This document shows, one piece after another, positions 1-6,111 of a stretch of 12,010 nt of DNA. Location: the NCBI GenBank assembly GCA_964589725.1, contig CAZPUJ010000230.1:1-12010 (forward strand), given 5' to 3'. Origin of the DNA: CAYSHJ01 sp964589725 (GTDB lineage Bacteria > Planctomycetota > Planctomycetia > Planctomycetales > Planctomycetaceae). The notes below the pieces were generated by a model. That model made no database searches. It saw nothing but the letters and a program-made list of their open reading frames with translations, and had not been told where the DNA came from. The translations under genes were made by a program, and so were the position numbers. Position 1 is the stretch's first letter. Each line of letters opens with the position of its first letter.

Positions 1-120
1 CACGCGAGACCGAGAGGACGGGAAATGACCTTCCGAAGAGTGGGTGGGCTGGATCTGTTACCTCAACCCGTTCCAGGCTGGCATCGTCTGGGTTCTTGAA
101 CGGGGCATCAAGATCGGTTG

Positions 121-198
121 TCGTTCGACAACATCCCGCACAACGTCGTGATGCAGGGTCTGCGGAACGTGGTCGCGGATGGCAACATCCTGAACCTC
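121..198 (+). pseudogene. Group II intron reverse transcriptase/maturase remnant
   Basis: About 26 codons read FDNIPH, then a stretch ending VADGNILNL. This closely resembles the segment of bacterial group II intron reverse transcriptases just after the first catalytic region, where a FFDNIPHE motif is followed by VADGNIL. The reading frame has no RT sequence before it (one base short of the usual FFD) and none after residue L at about 198. The PQGG and YADD catalytic motifs are absent. The piece is far too short to be active, since intact proteins are about 400-600 residues. It is best read as debris of a former retroelement insertion. The alternative is a chance match, but the agreement runs over two separate motifs. 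Confidence 0.55.
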
Positions 199-290
199 CA
201 ACCCGCTGGCCGAAGCATTCGAAGGGGTGTTGCTTGGGAGCCCATCGAAAGCGTCGTTCCGCCCATTCGGAATTCTGCGGTGCCAGTTGT

Positions 291-353
291 GGCCGGTCTC
301 CTGACCGAGCCACCCCGCCCGACCGTAGGTCTCCCCGAACGGTCCAGCTCGGT
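291..353. repeat. REP-like nested hairpins downstream of the protease gene
   Basis: Positions 291-311 form a hairpin: GGC CGGTC, loop TCCT, GACCG, then GCC with one bulged A. A second structure pairs GACCGT (321-326) with ACGGTC (339-344), and an outer pairing joins ACCGAGC (304-310) with GCTCGGT (347-353). The block sits just beyond the stop codon of the minus-strand aspartic protease gene, so it could stabilise or terminate that transcript. There is no T-run, so it is called a repeat and not a terminator. Confidence 0.4.
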
Positions 354-357
354 TCGG

Positions 358-732
358 TCAAATCGGAATGGCGAAGATAATGATTTCACCGTCGGGCACG
401 ACGCGCATTTGTAAGTCGTGTCCCGCCAGCAGAGCCATTCCGATGAGCGGTTCGGTTTCGGCCGCATCGACTTCGATCGTGAGTGGGCGACCGTCCCAGA
501 GAATCGTGAGTTCGAAGATTTGGCTGAACGTCTTGCTGCCATCAGCCAAGTACACGTTCGCGATGCCAACTCGCTTGCCGCCGAATCGCTCGATCACTGC
601 CAGCGGCAAAGTGAGACTGCCACTAACCCCGGTATCGACCACGCCCGAAAAACCAATCGCAGACCGATCGTCGCAAACAATCGCCAAGTCAATCCAACCT
701 TCGAATTCGTCGGTGACAACTCCACGAATCAT
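358..732 (-). CDS. Retropepsin-like (clan AA) aspartic protease
   Basis: The 124-residue protein has the layout of a single-domain retropepsin-like fold. It has beta-strand-rich sequence around a GFSGVVDTG motif (catalytic Asp33-Thr34-Gly35), followed by SGSLTLP. Near the C-terminus the hydrophobic-hydrophobic-Gly motif appears as PLIGMALL (about 95-102). This matches the small bacterial clan AA aspartic proteases, which would act as homodimers because each chain supplies one catalytic Asp. There is no signal peptide, so it is probably cytoplasmic. The start at 732 is chosen because its ATG overlaps the stop of the upstream gene as ATGA and because the family begins near MIRGVV. An in-frame upstream start at 795 would only add residues overlapping the neighbour. 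The substrate is unknown. Confidence 0.75.
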   Translation of the reverse strand: MIRGVVTDEFEGWIDLAIVCDDRSAIGFSGVVDTGVSGSLTLPLAVIERFGGKRVGIANVYLADGSKTFSQIFELTILWDGRPLTIEVDAAETEPLIGMALLAGHDLQMRVVPDGEIIIFAIPI

Positions 733-998
733 GCGACCGTCCTTGGCACGCGGCCGATACGGTGGTAGTAGAGGCTCCCAATTCGCACCAGCCAAACCTC
801 CGCGTTGGGTTGCCGGGTTCGCAAATCTCTGACCGCCAAAATTCCATTGGCGGCGACGCTGAAATCACCCGACAGAACGTCGATGGCAACGACTTGGCCT
901 TTGGCGGACGCGACCTGAACTTCGATGGTTTCGCGGTACAACTTGTCGCCGCGCGCAGCGATCTCTTCGGCGGAGAGCGTGACGGCTGTTTGAGACAT
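729..998 (-). CDS. Conserved small protein paired with the clan AA protease
   Basis: The 89-residue protein begins MSQTAVTLSAEEIAARGDKL and contains VVAIDVLSGDFSVA and a later AEVWLVRIG segment. I recognise this pattern (AEEIA, VAID..GD, WLVR) as an unnamed small family encoded directly upstream of small aspartic proteases in cyanobacteria and planctomycetes; this is from memory, not a search. It has no signal peptide, membrane segment or recognised catalytic motif. A clear GAGGAG ribosome binding site lies about 8 bases before the ATG (about 1006-1011). Its TGA overlaps the protease ATG by the four bases at 729-732, so the two are almost certainly translationally coupled. The two-gene cassette looks like a toxin-antitoxin or partner/protease module. 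The biochemical role is unknown. Confidence 0.7.
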   Translation of the reverse strand: MSQTAVTLSAEEIAARGDKLYRETIEVQVASAKGQVVAIDVLSGDFSVAANGILAVRDLRTRQPNAEVWLVRIGSLYYHRIGRVPRTVA

Positions 999-1132
999 GA
1001 TCGAAGACTCCTCGGAAAAGCGGGCTTCTATGCCACGCAGCAGTGTAACTCGTCAAGCCATCAGGACTGAATCCCGCATTGACGATTTCCGTTACTAGCC
1101 CGGCCAGCAGTGCCTTCAGGCGTTCAGTGGGT

Positions 1133-1176
1133 ACATAAAAGGTGACATAAAAGGTGTCAGACATAAAAGGTGTCAG
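1133..1176. repeat. Triple direct repeat ACATAAAAGGTG(TCAG)
   Basis: Three head-to-tail copies occur at 1133-1144 (12 bp), 1145-1160 (16 bp with TCAG) and 1161-1176 (16 bp with TCAG), followed by GAACC. The copies are identical over the shared 12 bases. They lie upstream of the minus-strand protease cassette. They may be operator-like binding sites, or slippage copies of the end of a repeat element that continues to the right. Confidence 0.75.
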
Positions 1177-1294
1177 GAACCGTTTATTAACGAATCCAGG
1201 TCAGGCCCATCGGACATCGTCCATGTCCGTCTCAGCCGCCGCTCGCCGTCACCACGGACTTCGGCCAATTTTGAATTCTTGAATGCGTGACCCC
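1169..1294. repeat. Putative non-coding repeat element (MITE/REP-like), about 126 bp
   Basis: The stretch begins GGTGTCAGGAACC and ends GCGTGACCCC, giving weak inverted termini (GGTGTCA versus GGGGTCA). It contains an internal perfect hairpin CGGACAT (1211-1217) with ATGTCCG (1223-1229), and a wider pair GTCCGT / ACGGAC. Its right end, GGGGTCACG read on the minus strand, shares its first nine bases with the right end of the element at 1926-2054, and the lengths are similar (126 versus 129 bp). No gene is visible in it. The boundaries are inference. Confidence 0.35.
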
Positions 1295-1304
1295 GACCGT
1301 GCGG

Positions 1305-1508
1305 CTATTTCGCAAAGATACGGTCCTTTAGTTTGAAGACCAGACCCTCCTTGGTCTCGATATCGGTCAGCAGTTGCTTTACTTTCCGCTTCGAGCAGAC
1401 GCGGAGTTTCCAAAAAGCCCGCAGGATGTCGACCAGGTCAAAGACCTCAATGCCCTCGGCCACGCAGAAGTTGCGTGCGCGACGATCGTTGGTGTCGGCC
1501 AGGAACAT
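1305..1508 (-). pseudogene. C-terminal fragment of a PIN/DUF3368-type toxin
   Basis: The 67-codon frame starts MFLADTNDRRARNF and continues through VAEGIEVFDLVDILRAFW to a Lys-rich C-terminus. This matches the second half of PIN-domain (DUF3368-like) toxins, in which a conserved hydrophobic-hydrophobic-D-(D/T) strand and an RRAR helix precede a helix-rich tail. The N-terminal half with the first catalytic aspartates (normally DT/DSS-like, near residue 5) is missing; intact proteins are about 150 residues. The fragment abuts and overlaps the end of an antitoxin frame, consistent with a deletion that removed the toxin start. It should have no nuclease activity. Confidence 0.55.
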
Positions 1509-1837
1509 GGGCGTCGTTTCCGAATGCGTTCGACCGCCTCATCGAGATCCTTCGCCGGCCGCGCTTCGAGTTCGATCCGGAATCCCCGCTGCTCGAGCAT
1601 CTCCTGAAACCGCCACTGCGTCATTCCCACCAACTCGGCGGCACGCCCGAGCGTGACCGCCCCGTCCAAATATCGCCGGATCGCTGCCTCCATCCGCAGT
1701 TGCGGCTTGACAGCAAACATCATCTGCACCGCCTCGCGCACAGCCTCCTCCTCGCTGGCGAAACAACCCGCCCGCACCACGGCGGAAAGCTCATTATCGA
1801 CGTCAGGTGGTGCAACATTCGTCTGGTGCCGGGCCAT
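1379..1837 (-). pseudogene. UPF0175-family antitoxin whose frame runs into the toxin remnant
   Basis: Residues 1 to about 108 look like a UPF0175 antitoxin: a ribbon-helix-helix-like N-terminus with SEEEAVREAVQMM, a linker rich in charged residues, then the typical HTH VTLGRAAELVGMTQWRFQEM (about 61-80) and a short acidic tail DLDEAVERIR. The ATG at 1837 is preferred over the TTG at 1843 because a strong GGAGG lies 9 bases before the ATG but only 3 before the TTG. Instead of stopping after about 105 codons, the frame continues for about 44 codons of out-of-frame toxin sequence. The antitoxin has therefore lost its own stop codon. The DNA-binding part looks intact and may still be expressed. 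Known partners are PIN/DUF3368 toxins, which agrees with the fragment just downstream. Confidence 0.6.
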
Positions 1838-1925
1838 GATCAATCACCTCCAAGTGGAAAAATTCACGTTAGCAGTCGTGGGGACGTATCCGCAAGTTGG
1901 CGAGTGCCGTTTGTGAATGGAATCC

Positions 1926-2054
1926 GGGGTCAAGATGTTCTGATTTCTTTTTTGGCCCCGCAATCCACCCGCGACACGATTTGCCATTCAGTCGTGCGAT
2001 CAGAGTTTGACGTCCGTTCGCGCCGCCAAAACAGAAATCAGAACACGTGACCCC
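1926..2054. mobile_element. MITE-like element with about 30-bp terminal inverted repeats
   Basis: The left end (1926-1956) starts GGGGTCAAGATGTTCTGATT and the right end (2025-2054), read on the minus strand, starts GGGGTCACGTGTTCTGATTT. Over about 30 bases the two agree except for a few substitutions and one gap, both ending near TTTTGGC. The 68-bp interior carries no gene. The size and termini fit a miniature inverted-repeat element moved in trans by a transposase elsewhere. I see no clear target-site duplication. Confidence 0.6.
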
Positions 2055-2085
2055 TCAATGCCGGAGGCGATCGCCGAAGAGACGC

Positions 2086-2129
2086 CAACAAAATGGCCCA
2101 GGGATTCTCGATTGTCGAATCCCTGGGCC
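2086..2129 (-). terminator. Intrinsic terminator of the flotillin-like gene
   Basis: A perfect 13-bp stem pairs GGCCCAGGGATTC (2095-2107) with GAATCCCTGGGCC (2117-2129) around a 9-base loop. Read on the minus strand the stem is followed by ATTTTGTT. It lies about 30 bases beyond the TGA of the flotillin-like gene. Confidence 0.8.
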
Positions 2130-2161
2130 GGTGATGCTGCGACTTCTTGACCAATCGACTG

Positions 2162-4366
2162 TCACGCTTGTGAGAGGGATGGCTCCTGTTTGACTTTGGG
2201 TTCCGGTTTGGCTGATGCTGAATCTGGTTCGGCTGTTGGGCTGACAGTCGTTGACGTTGTCACGCCTAGGCCGACTTTGTCAGCGATCAACAGGTCGATC
2301 AACGTTGCGAACAAACCCATATCCTTCGAGTGACCATTCGCCTGGCCGTTGCCATTGCCATTCGCGCCGGACATGAAGAGGCGTTCGGGCACCAGAGGTT
2401 GTTTGCTTTGCGACAGGTGTTGAGCCACCAGCGAGAGCGCGTACAACCGCGGGTCGCCGTATGAGCCGATCTTCTGCGCGAGCACTCGGGCCTGAGCCTC
2501 GCCTTCCATCGAGACGCGTTGCCCTTCGCCTTCACCCATCAGCTTGAGCGCCAGGCTTTCGGCTTCGGCCTTCAGCCGAATCGCTTGGCTGGCGGCTTCG
2601 GCTTCGAGCACTTTGCGTTTGCGGTCGGCTTCGGCCTCGACAACGGATTGCTCCGCCTTCTTGCGGCCTTTCGCCAAATCCGCGTCGCCCTGGTTAGCGG
2701 CGATTTGGATTTGCACTTGCGAGTTCGTCAGTTCGGCCTGCTTGTCGGCCACGGCTTGAGCCATCTTCAGCTCCTTGAGTTTGTCGGCGGCGGTTTTTTG
2801 CTGTTCGTAGGTCAACACCTGCTCGCGAGCCAACTGCCGCTGACGCAATTGATCCAACAGTTTTTCGATGTCGCTGCCGGCCACGCTGTCGGGCTTGCCG
2901 ATCAGCACGTCCACCAGCTCGATGTCGAAGTCCTTAAACTTCCCTCGCAGTTCGCCACGAGCTTCCGCTTGGATGACGTCACGCTCGTGCAGCAACGCCA
3001 GCATGGTTTTCTTGTGAGCGATGTCCCGGAAGTACGCGCTCAGCAGCGGGTCTAGCGTTTGCGTGATGAGTTTCTTCACGTCGCCGAATCGCTGCACAAC
3101 GCTCGCGGCCTTCTGGTAGTCAATGTGGACGACGATCGACAGCGGCAGCACCGGTTCGTAAGCGTCGGCCGTGACCAGGTCGATCGACTTCAGACTTTCG
3201 TCGAATTTATGCGACTCGCTGCGGCCAGTGATCCAGTGCAGCACGAAGTTCGTCGTCGGGACCAGGTGAACGTTGCCGGCATACCGGTTGAACGCATACT
3301 TGCCCGGCCCCAGCGTGTTGGCTTGCACGCCACGCTCGCCTTCGACCACTCGTTCGCCGTGACGGAACGCCACGCCCGAAACGTCGTGTCCTTCCTTTCC
3401 GTAATAACTGACGACGACCCCCACGTGCCCGATCGGCACCACGGTCTTCGGCATCAGCTCGACGGTCGCAAACCAACGGTTGATGAAATACGTGCCGTCC
3501 GTCAGCGGAACGTACTGCCGGCCGCGTCGGCCGCCGGCTCGCAGAAACGCTTCGATGTCCTGATAGTTGTTGTGATAGTTCGGATCGCTGGCCTCCGTCG
3601 CGACCGCCGGAGCGATAATGTGCCCCGCTGCCAATGCCGGTCCGTCATGCGCGGTCACAATGCCAATCTTGTCGCCGGAATGAACTTCGTTGGTTCCATC
3701 TTCCGACGATTCCACGTTGCCCCCGCCGATCACGATTGGATCGAAACCGTTGACAGCGGCAAGTTCCTCGCGCCACGCGCTGAGCGTTGATTTCTCGCCT
3801 GCGTTGCCGAGGTTGTGGTGATAGACCACCTGCTCGGTGACCACGACGAACAGCACTGGGTTGATCACGTACACGCCTTCGCGGAGGATCGCTCGCTGAC
3901 GGCCTCGCTGGCCGTAAACCGGCTTCTCACCGAAGCCGCCGCACAGAAACGCTCGTGCGTCTTGGAAGTGGTTGCAGTCCACCACGCGACCGAGCGTTTG
4001 TTCCGGAGGCAATGGCTGGCCATCGCGAGCAAACAGGTAGCCGATTTTGCCTTGCGGCACGACCGTCAACGGAGCCTTGTGAATTCGGAACTGCCACGGC
4101 CAGTAACCGAAGTGCAGTCCACCGCGCAGCAACTCCGCCTGAAAACCAGCCTCGCCGTTGAGCGCCATCAAGCGGCCCTCACCCAGCGACCCGGTTTGCG
4201 ACCACAGTTTCTCCACGACGCCGACACGGTTGTTCGGGATGAATTTCACCCCCAACAACGCCGGCAGCAGGAGCAATGCGACGACAAACAACATCGCAAT
4301 GAGTCGCACCGCTCCGTCTGGCAAATCCACTGCCAAAAAATTCATGCTCATCAGAAACGTACTCAT
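2162..4366 (-). CDS. Flotillin-like SPFH (band 7) domain membrane protein
   Basis: The 734-residue protein has a short N-terminal segment, one membrane helix (about 22-41), then PNNRVGVVEKLW, the usual beginning of an SPFH domain on the far side of the helix. Similar short strands recur (IGIVTAHDG, then VGVVVSYYG), suggesting repeated or extended SPFH-type modules before the canonical part with SIVVHIDY. Residues about 501-634 form a long Ala/Glu/Lys/Gln-rich coiled coil with the flotillin-type EAEA repeats, followed by the conserved DPRLYALSLVAQHLSQ segment, a Gly-Asn linker and a Pro/Glu/Lys tail. Family knowledge: such proteins oligomerise into membrane scaffolds. The start at 4366 fits the membrane topology and an AAAGGGA site; the longer open frame to 4525 would run through the control region. 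It is longer than typical flotillins (about 430-500). No NfeD-type partner is adjacent. Confidence 0.85.
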   Translation of the reverse strand: MSTFLMSMNFLAVDLPDGAVRLIAMLFVVALLLLPALLGVKFIPNNRVGVVEKLWSQTGSLGEGRLMALNGEAGFQAELLRGGLHFGYWPWQFRIHKAPLTVVPQGKIGYLFARDGQPLPPEQTLGRVVDCNHFQDARAFLCGGFGEKPVYGQRGRQRAILREGVYVINPVLFVVVTEQVVYHHNLGNAGEKSTLSAWREELAAVNGFDPIVIGGGNVESSEDGTNEVHSGDKIGIVTAHDGPALAAGHIIAPAVATEASDPNYHNNYQDIEAFLRAGGRRGRQYVPLTDGTYFINRWFATVELMPKTVVPIGHVGVVVSYYGKEGHDVSGVAFRHGERVVEGERGVQANTLGPGKYAFNRYAGNVHLVPTTNFVLHWITGRSESHKFDESLKSIDLVTADAYEPVLPLSIVVHIDYQKAASVVQRFGDVKKLITQTLDPLLSAYFRDIAHKKTMLALLHERDVIQAEARGELRGKFKDFDIELVDVLIGKPDSVAGSDIEKLLDQLRQRQLAREQVLTYEQQKTAADKLKELKMAQAVADKQAELTNSQVQIQIAANQGDADLAKGRKKAEQSVVEAEADRKRKVLEAEAASQAIRLKAEAESLALKLMGEGEGQRVSMEGEAQARVLAQKIGSYGDPRLYALSLVAQHLSQSKQPLVPERLFMSGANGNGNGQANGHSKDMGLFATLIDLLIADKVGLGVTTSTTVSPTAEPDSASAKPEPKVKQEPSLSQA

Positions 4367-4394
4367 GGTGTCCCTTTCGTGTGCGCAGTCATGT

Positions 4395-4483
4395 GCGCTC
4401 GTAGCGACCGCATTCATGCGGTCCAGCCAGGGACGCCGACTTGGGTGTCGCATCGACCCGATGAATCGGGTCACTACGAGCGC
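4395..4483. repeat. BIME/REP-like inverted repeat in the flotillin leader
   Basis: Perfect outer arms GCGCTCGTAG (4395-4404) and CTACGAGCGC (4474-4483) enclose two perfect 8-bp hairpins, GACCGCAT-TC-ATGCGGTC (4406-4423) and GACCCGAT-GA-ATCGGGTC (4455-4472), and a weaker third one around GACGCC/GGTGTC. The two hairpins are inverted relative copies of one unit. If transcription of the flotillin gene starts near 4498, the element lies inside the 5' leader. Confidence 0.75.
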
Positions 4484-4508
4484 CGCGTCCCCGGCTCGTG
4501 GACACTGA

Positions 4509-4524
4509 GGCAACTTCGGGGCCA
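4509..4524 (-). promoter_or_regulatory. Putative sigma-54 promoter for the flotillin-like gene
   Basis: Read on the minus strand the site is TGGCCCCGAAGTTGCC. It has TGGC at -24 and TTGC at -12 with the exact spacing of the sigma-54 consensus TGGCACG-N4-TTGCW. The predicted start is near 4498, leaving a leader of about 130 bases. The promoter faces the SPFH gene, and a sigma-54 activator gene lies on the other side. Confidence 0.6.
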
Positions 4525-4579
4525 ATCACCTCAATCGCGACAACCGCCCATCCACAGCCGAGTTCAGCCAAACAGCAAC

Positions 4580-4598
4580 TCTCGCGGACCTCGCGAGA
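4580..4598. promoter_or_regulatory. Palindrome TCTCGCG-N5-CGCGAGA, candidate activator site
   Basis: A perfect 7-bp inverted repeat with a 5-base spacer is centred about 91 bases upstream of the predicted sigma-54 start. That is within the usual range for enhancer sites of PspF-type activators. It is also 30-48 bases before the activator ATG. Confidence 0.45.
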
Positions 4599-4623
4599 AC
4601 TGTCAGATGTGGTGACAATTCTC
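4595..4623. promoter_or_regulatory. Palindrome GAGAACTGTCA-N7-TGACAATTCTC, candidate autoregulatory site
   Basis: Arms of 11 bases (4595-4605 and 4613-4623) match at 10 positions around a 7-base spacer. The site ends four bases before the activator ATG and overlaps the preceding palindrome. It also occupies the place where a ribosome binding site would be, and none is visible. Binding here could both repress the activator and serve as an upstream element for the flotillin promoter (centre near -111). Confidence 0.45.
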
Positions 4624-4627
4624 ACCC

Positions 4628-6004
4628 ATGCCTGACTCTCTTCTGATCTTGCAACCTTTCGGGACCGATCTGAGCGACCTGCGCAAGGCAATCGTCTCCA
4701 AAGCTGATGCGAACGCTGTCGTGCAATTGGTTACGTCGCCGAAGGAATTGCTCACAACGGTGACGGACACGACGCGAGATCATGTCGCGTTAATTCCGCT
4801 CGCTGCGGGACGAGGCAAGAACGGCGGCCTGGCCTTGATCTCGCAAATTCGCGAAAGCAATCCAGATGTCGTCGTAGTGATTGTCGCGGACAAAGGAGAT
4901 GTTGATGTGGCCGCGCAAGCCATTCAGGCTGGAGCGAACGACTTCTTGGTGCTCGGACCAAAACTGCGTGAGCGAGTCGCAACGCTGCTGGGCAAGCTGC
5001 AGGCGCTGCTCGATGCGGTGCGACGCAAGCGGCAGTTGGATGAGTACAGTTCGCAGCTTGCCAAGTCACTGCAACAGCAGTGGCCACTGATTGGAGCTTC
5101 GGCGGCGATGCGCAAGTTGCTGACGCGGATTCAGCGAGTCGCCAAGATCCCCCGGCCGGTGTTGATCATCGGCGAGCGAGGGACCGGCAAGGAATTGGTG
5201 GCGCGTGCGATTCACTTTTCGGGCGGGCCAGCGTCGAGGCCGCTGGTCACGATCAATTGCGCGGCGTTCAACGACGCGCTGTTGGAAAGCGAACTCTTCG
5301 GCCACGAGCGGGGCGCATTCACGGGTGCGGACACCGCTCGGCGAGGCAAGTTCGAGCTCGCCGACGCCGGCACGCTATTCCTCGACGAGATTGCTCACAT
5401 GTCGCTGCCGTTCCAGCAAAAGATTCTGCGCGTCGTCGAATACGGCGCGTTCCAGCGAGTTGGCGGCAGCGAAGAACTGCGCACGACCGCTCGCATCGTC
5501 GCCGCCACGAACTGCAATCTGCGCGACCGTATTGAACGAGGCGAGTTCCTGGCGGACTTGTACGACCGCATTTCGTTCGAGGTGCTCGACATCCCGCCGT
5601 TGCGGCAGCGCGGCGACGACGTTGAGCTGCTGGCCCAGCATTTCCTAGCCACGTTCGTGCGCGAGACGCATTCGCTCACGCCCAAAACATTTTCGACTGC
5701 CGCACTCGCCGCGCTCAAACAATACTCGTTTCCCGGCAACATCCGCGAACTGAAGACGATCGTCGAACGCGCGGCCTATCGCGACTCGGCAACCGAGATC
5801 ACACCCAGCGACCTCGGCCTAATCGCCGAGGACAACTGCCGCGCTCGCGCCGGCACCTTCGAGGAAAAGCGGGATGCCTTCAGCCGGCAACTCGTCCGCG
5901 AAGCGATCACCCAAGCCGACGGCAACCAAGCCCAAGCCGCGCGACTGCTGGGCCTCTCTTACCACCAGTTCCGCTACGACCTCAAGAAGTACTCCACTCG
6001 CTAA
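4628..6004 (+). CDS. PspF-like sigma-54-dependent activator with degenerate receiver domain
   Basis: The 458-residue protein has three parts. Residues 1-125 fold like a response-regulator receiver (note DVDVAAQAIQAGANDFL), but the phospho-acceptor position reads HVALIPLAAG and the N-terminal acidic pair is replaced by QPFG, so it is a pseudo-receiver. A helical linker (about 125-150) leads to the AAA+ domain with Walker A GERGTGKE (182-189), GAFTGA (229-234), Walker B GTLFLDE (248-254) and FPGNIREL (369-375). The C-terminal HTH, NQAQAARLLGLSYHQFR (433-449), is of the PspF type. The region FLADLYDRISFEVLDIPPLR resembles PspF, with Leu309 where PspF has an Arg and the following Arg kept. No Shine-Dalgarno sequence precedes the ATG. 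It is divergent from the flotillin-like gene, its probable target. Activation probably depends on protein contacts and not on phosphorylation. Confidence 0.85.
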   Translation: MPDSLLILQPFGTDLSDLRKAIVSKADANAVVQLVTSPKELLTTVTDTTRDHVALIPLAAGRGKNGGLALISQIRESNPDVVVVIVADKGDVDVAAQAIQAGANDFLVLGPKLRERVATLLGKLQALLDAVRRKRQLDEYSSQLAKSLQQQWPLIGASAAMRKLLTRIQRVAKIPRPVLIIGERGTGKELVARAIHFSGGPASRPLVTINCAAFNDALLESELFGHERGAFTGADTARRGKFELADAGTLFLDEIAHMSLPFQQKILRVVEYGAFQRVGGSEELRTTARIVAATNCNLRDRIERGEFLADLYDRISFEVLDIPPLRQRGDDVELLAQHFLATFVRETHSLTPKTFSTAALAALKQYSFPGNIRELKTIVERAAYRDSATEITPSDLGLIAEDNCRARAGTFEEKRDAFSRQLVREAITQADGNQAQAARLLGLSYHQFRYDLKKYSTR

Positions 6005-6009
6005 CACTA

Positions 6010-6111
6010 CAGCGCACCTTCTGACTCGTTGTAGCTGAATTCGCAAGAATTCAGTCAGTCGACCAGGCTCGTGTGGCTGAATCCTTGCGAATTCAGCTAC
6101 AAGGTGCGCTG
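6010..6111. repeat. Inverted repeat doublet with GNRA-type hairpin between convergent genes
   Basis: The left arm (6010-6054) and right arm (6077-6111) match at 34 of 35 bases once a 10-base insertion in the left arm (6021-6030) is removed. Each arm is itself a hairpin: the left has CTGAATTC-GCAA-GAATTCAG (6035-6054), a perfect 8-bp stem with a GCAA tetraloop. The element fills the gap between the activator stop (6004) and the NADH dehydrogenase stop (6112), so it could end transcription from both sides. Confidence 0.8.

Noticed and set aside
121..732. A functional link between the reverse transcriptase fragment and the retropepsin-like protease, as in retroviruses
   Set aside because: Group II intron RTs do not use an aspartic protease, the RT is on the opposite strand and is debris, and the protease has its own partner gene.
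1027..1056. TTGACG plus CATAGA on the minus strand as a sigma-70 promoter for the protease cassette
   Set aside because: The -10 box agrees at only three positions and the spacing is 18 bases; too weak to annotate.
1010..1164. A minus-strand frame beginning MSDTFYVTFYVP with a protein-like stretch LKALLAGLVTEIVNAG
   Set aside because: It starts inside the direct repeats, continues out of frame over the protease partner gene, has no clear ribosome binding site, and matches no family I know. It might be a fragment, but support is too weak.
2519..3790. Long plus-strand open frames opposite the flotillin-like gene
   Set aside because: They are antisense shadows caused by codon bias; their translations are His/Gln/Arg-rich without family resemblance.
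4367..4525. A 53-residue N-terminal extension of the flotillin-like protein starting at 4525
   Set aside because: It would run through the REP-like element and the predicted promoter, and would place charged sequence before the membrane helix; ATG 4366 fits better.
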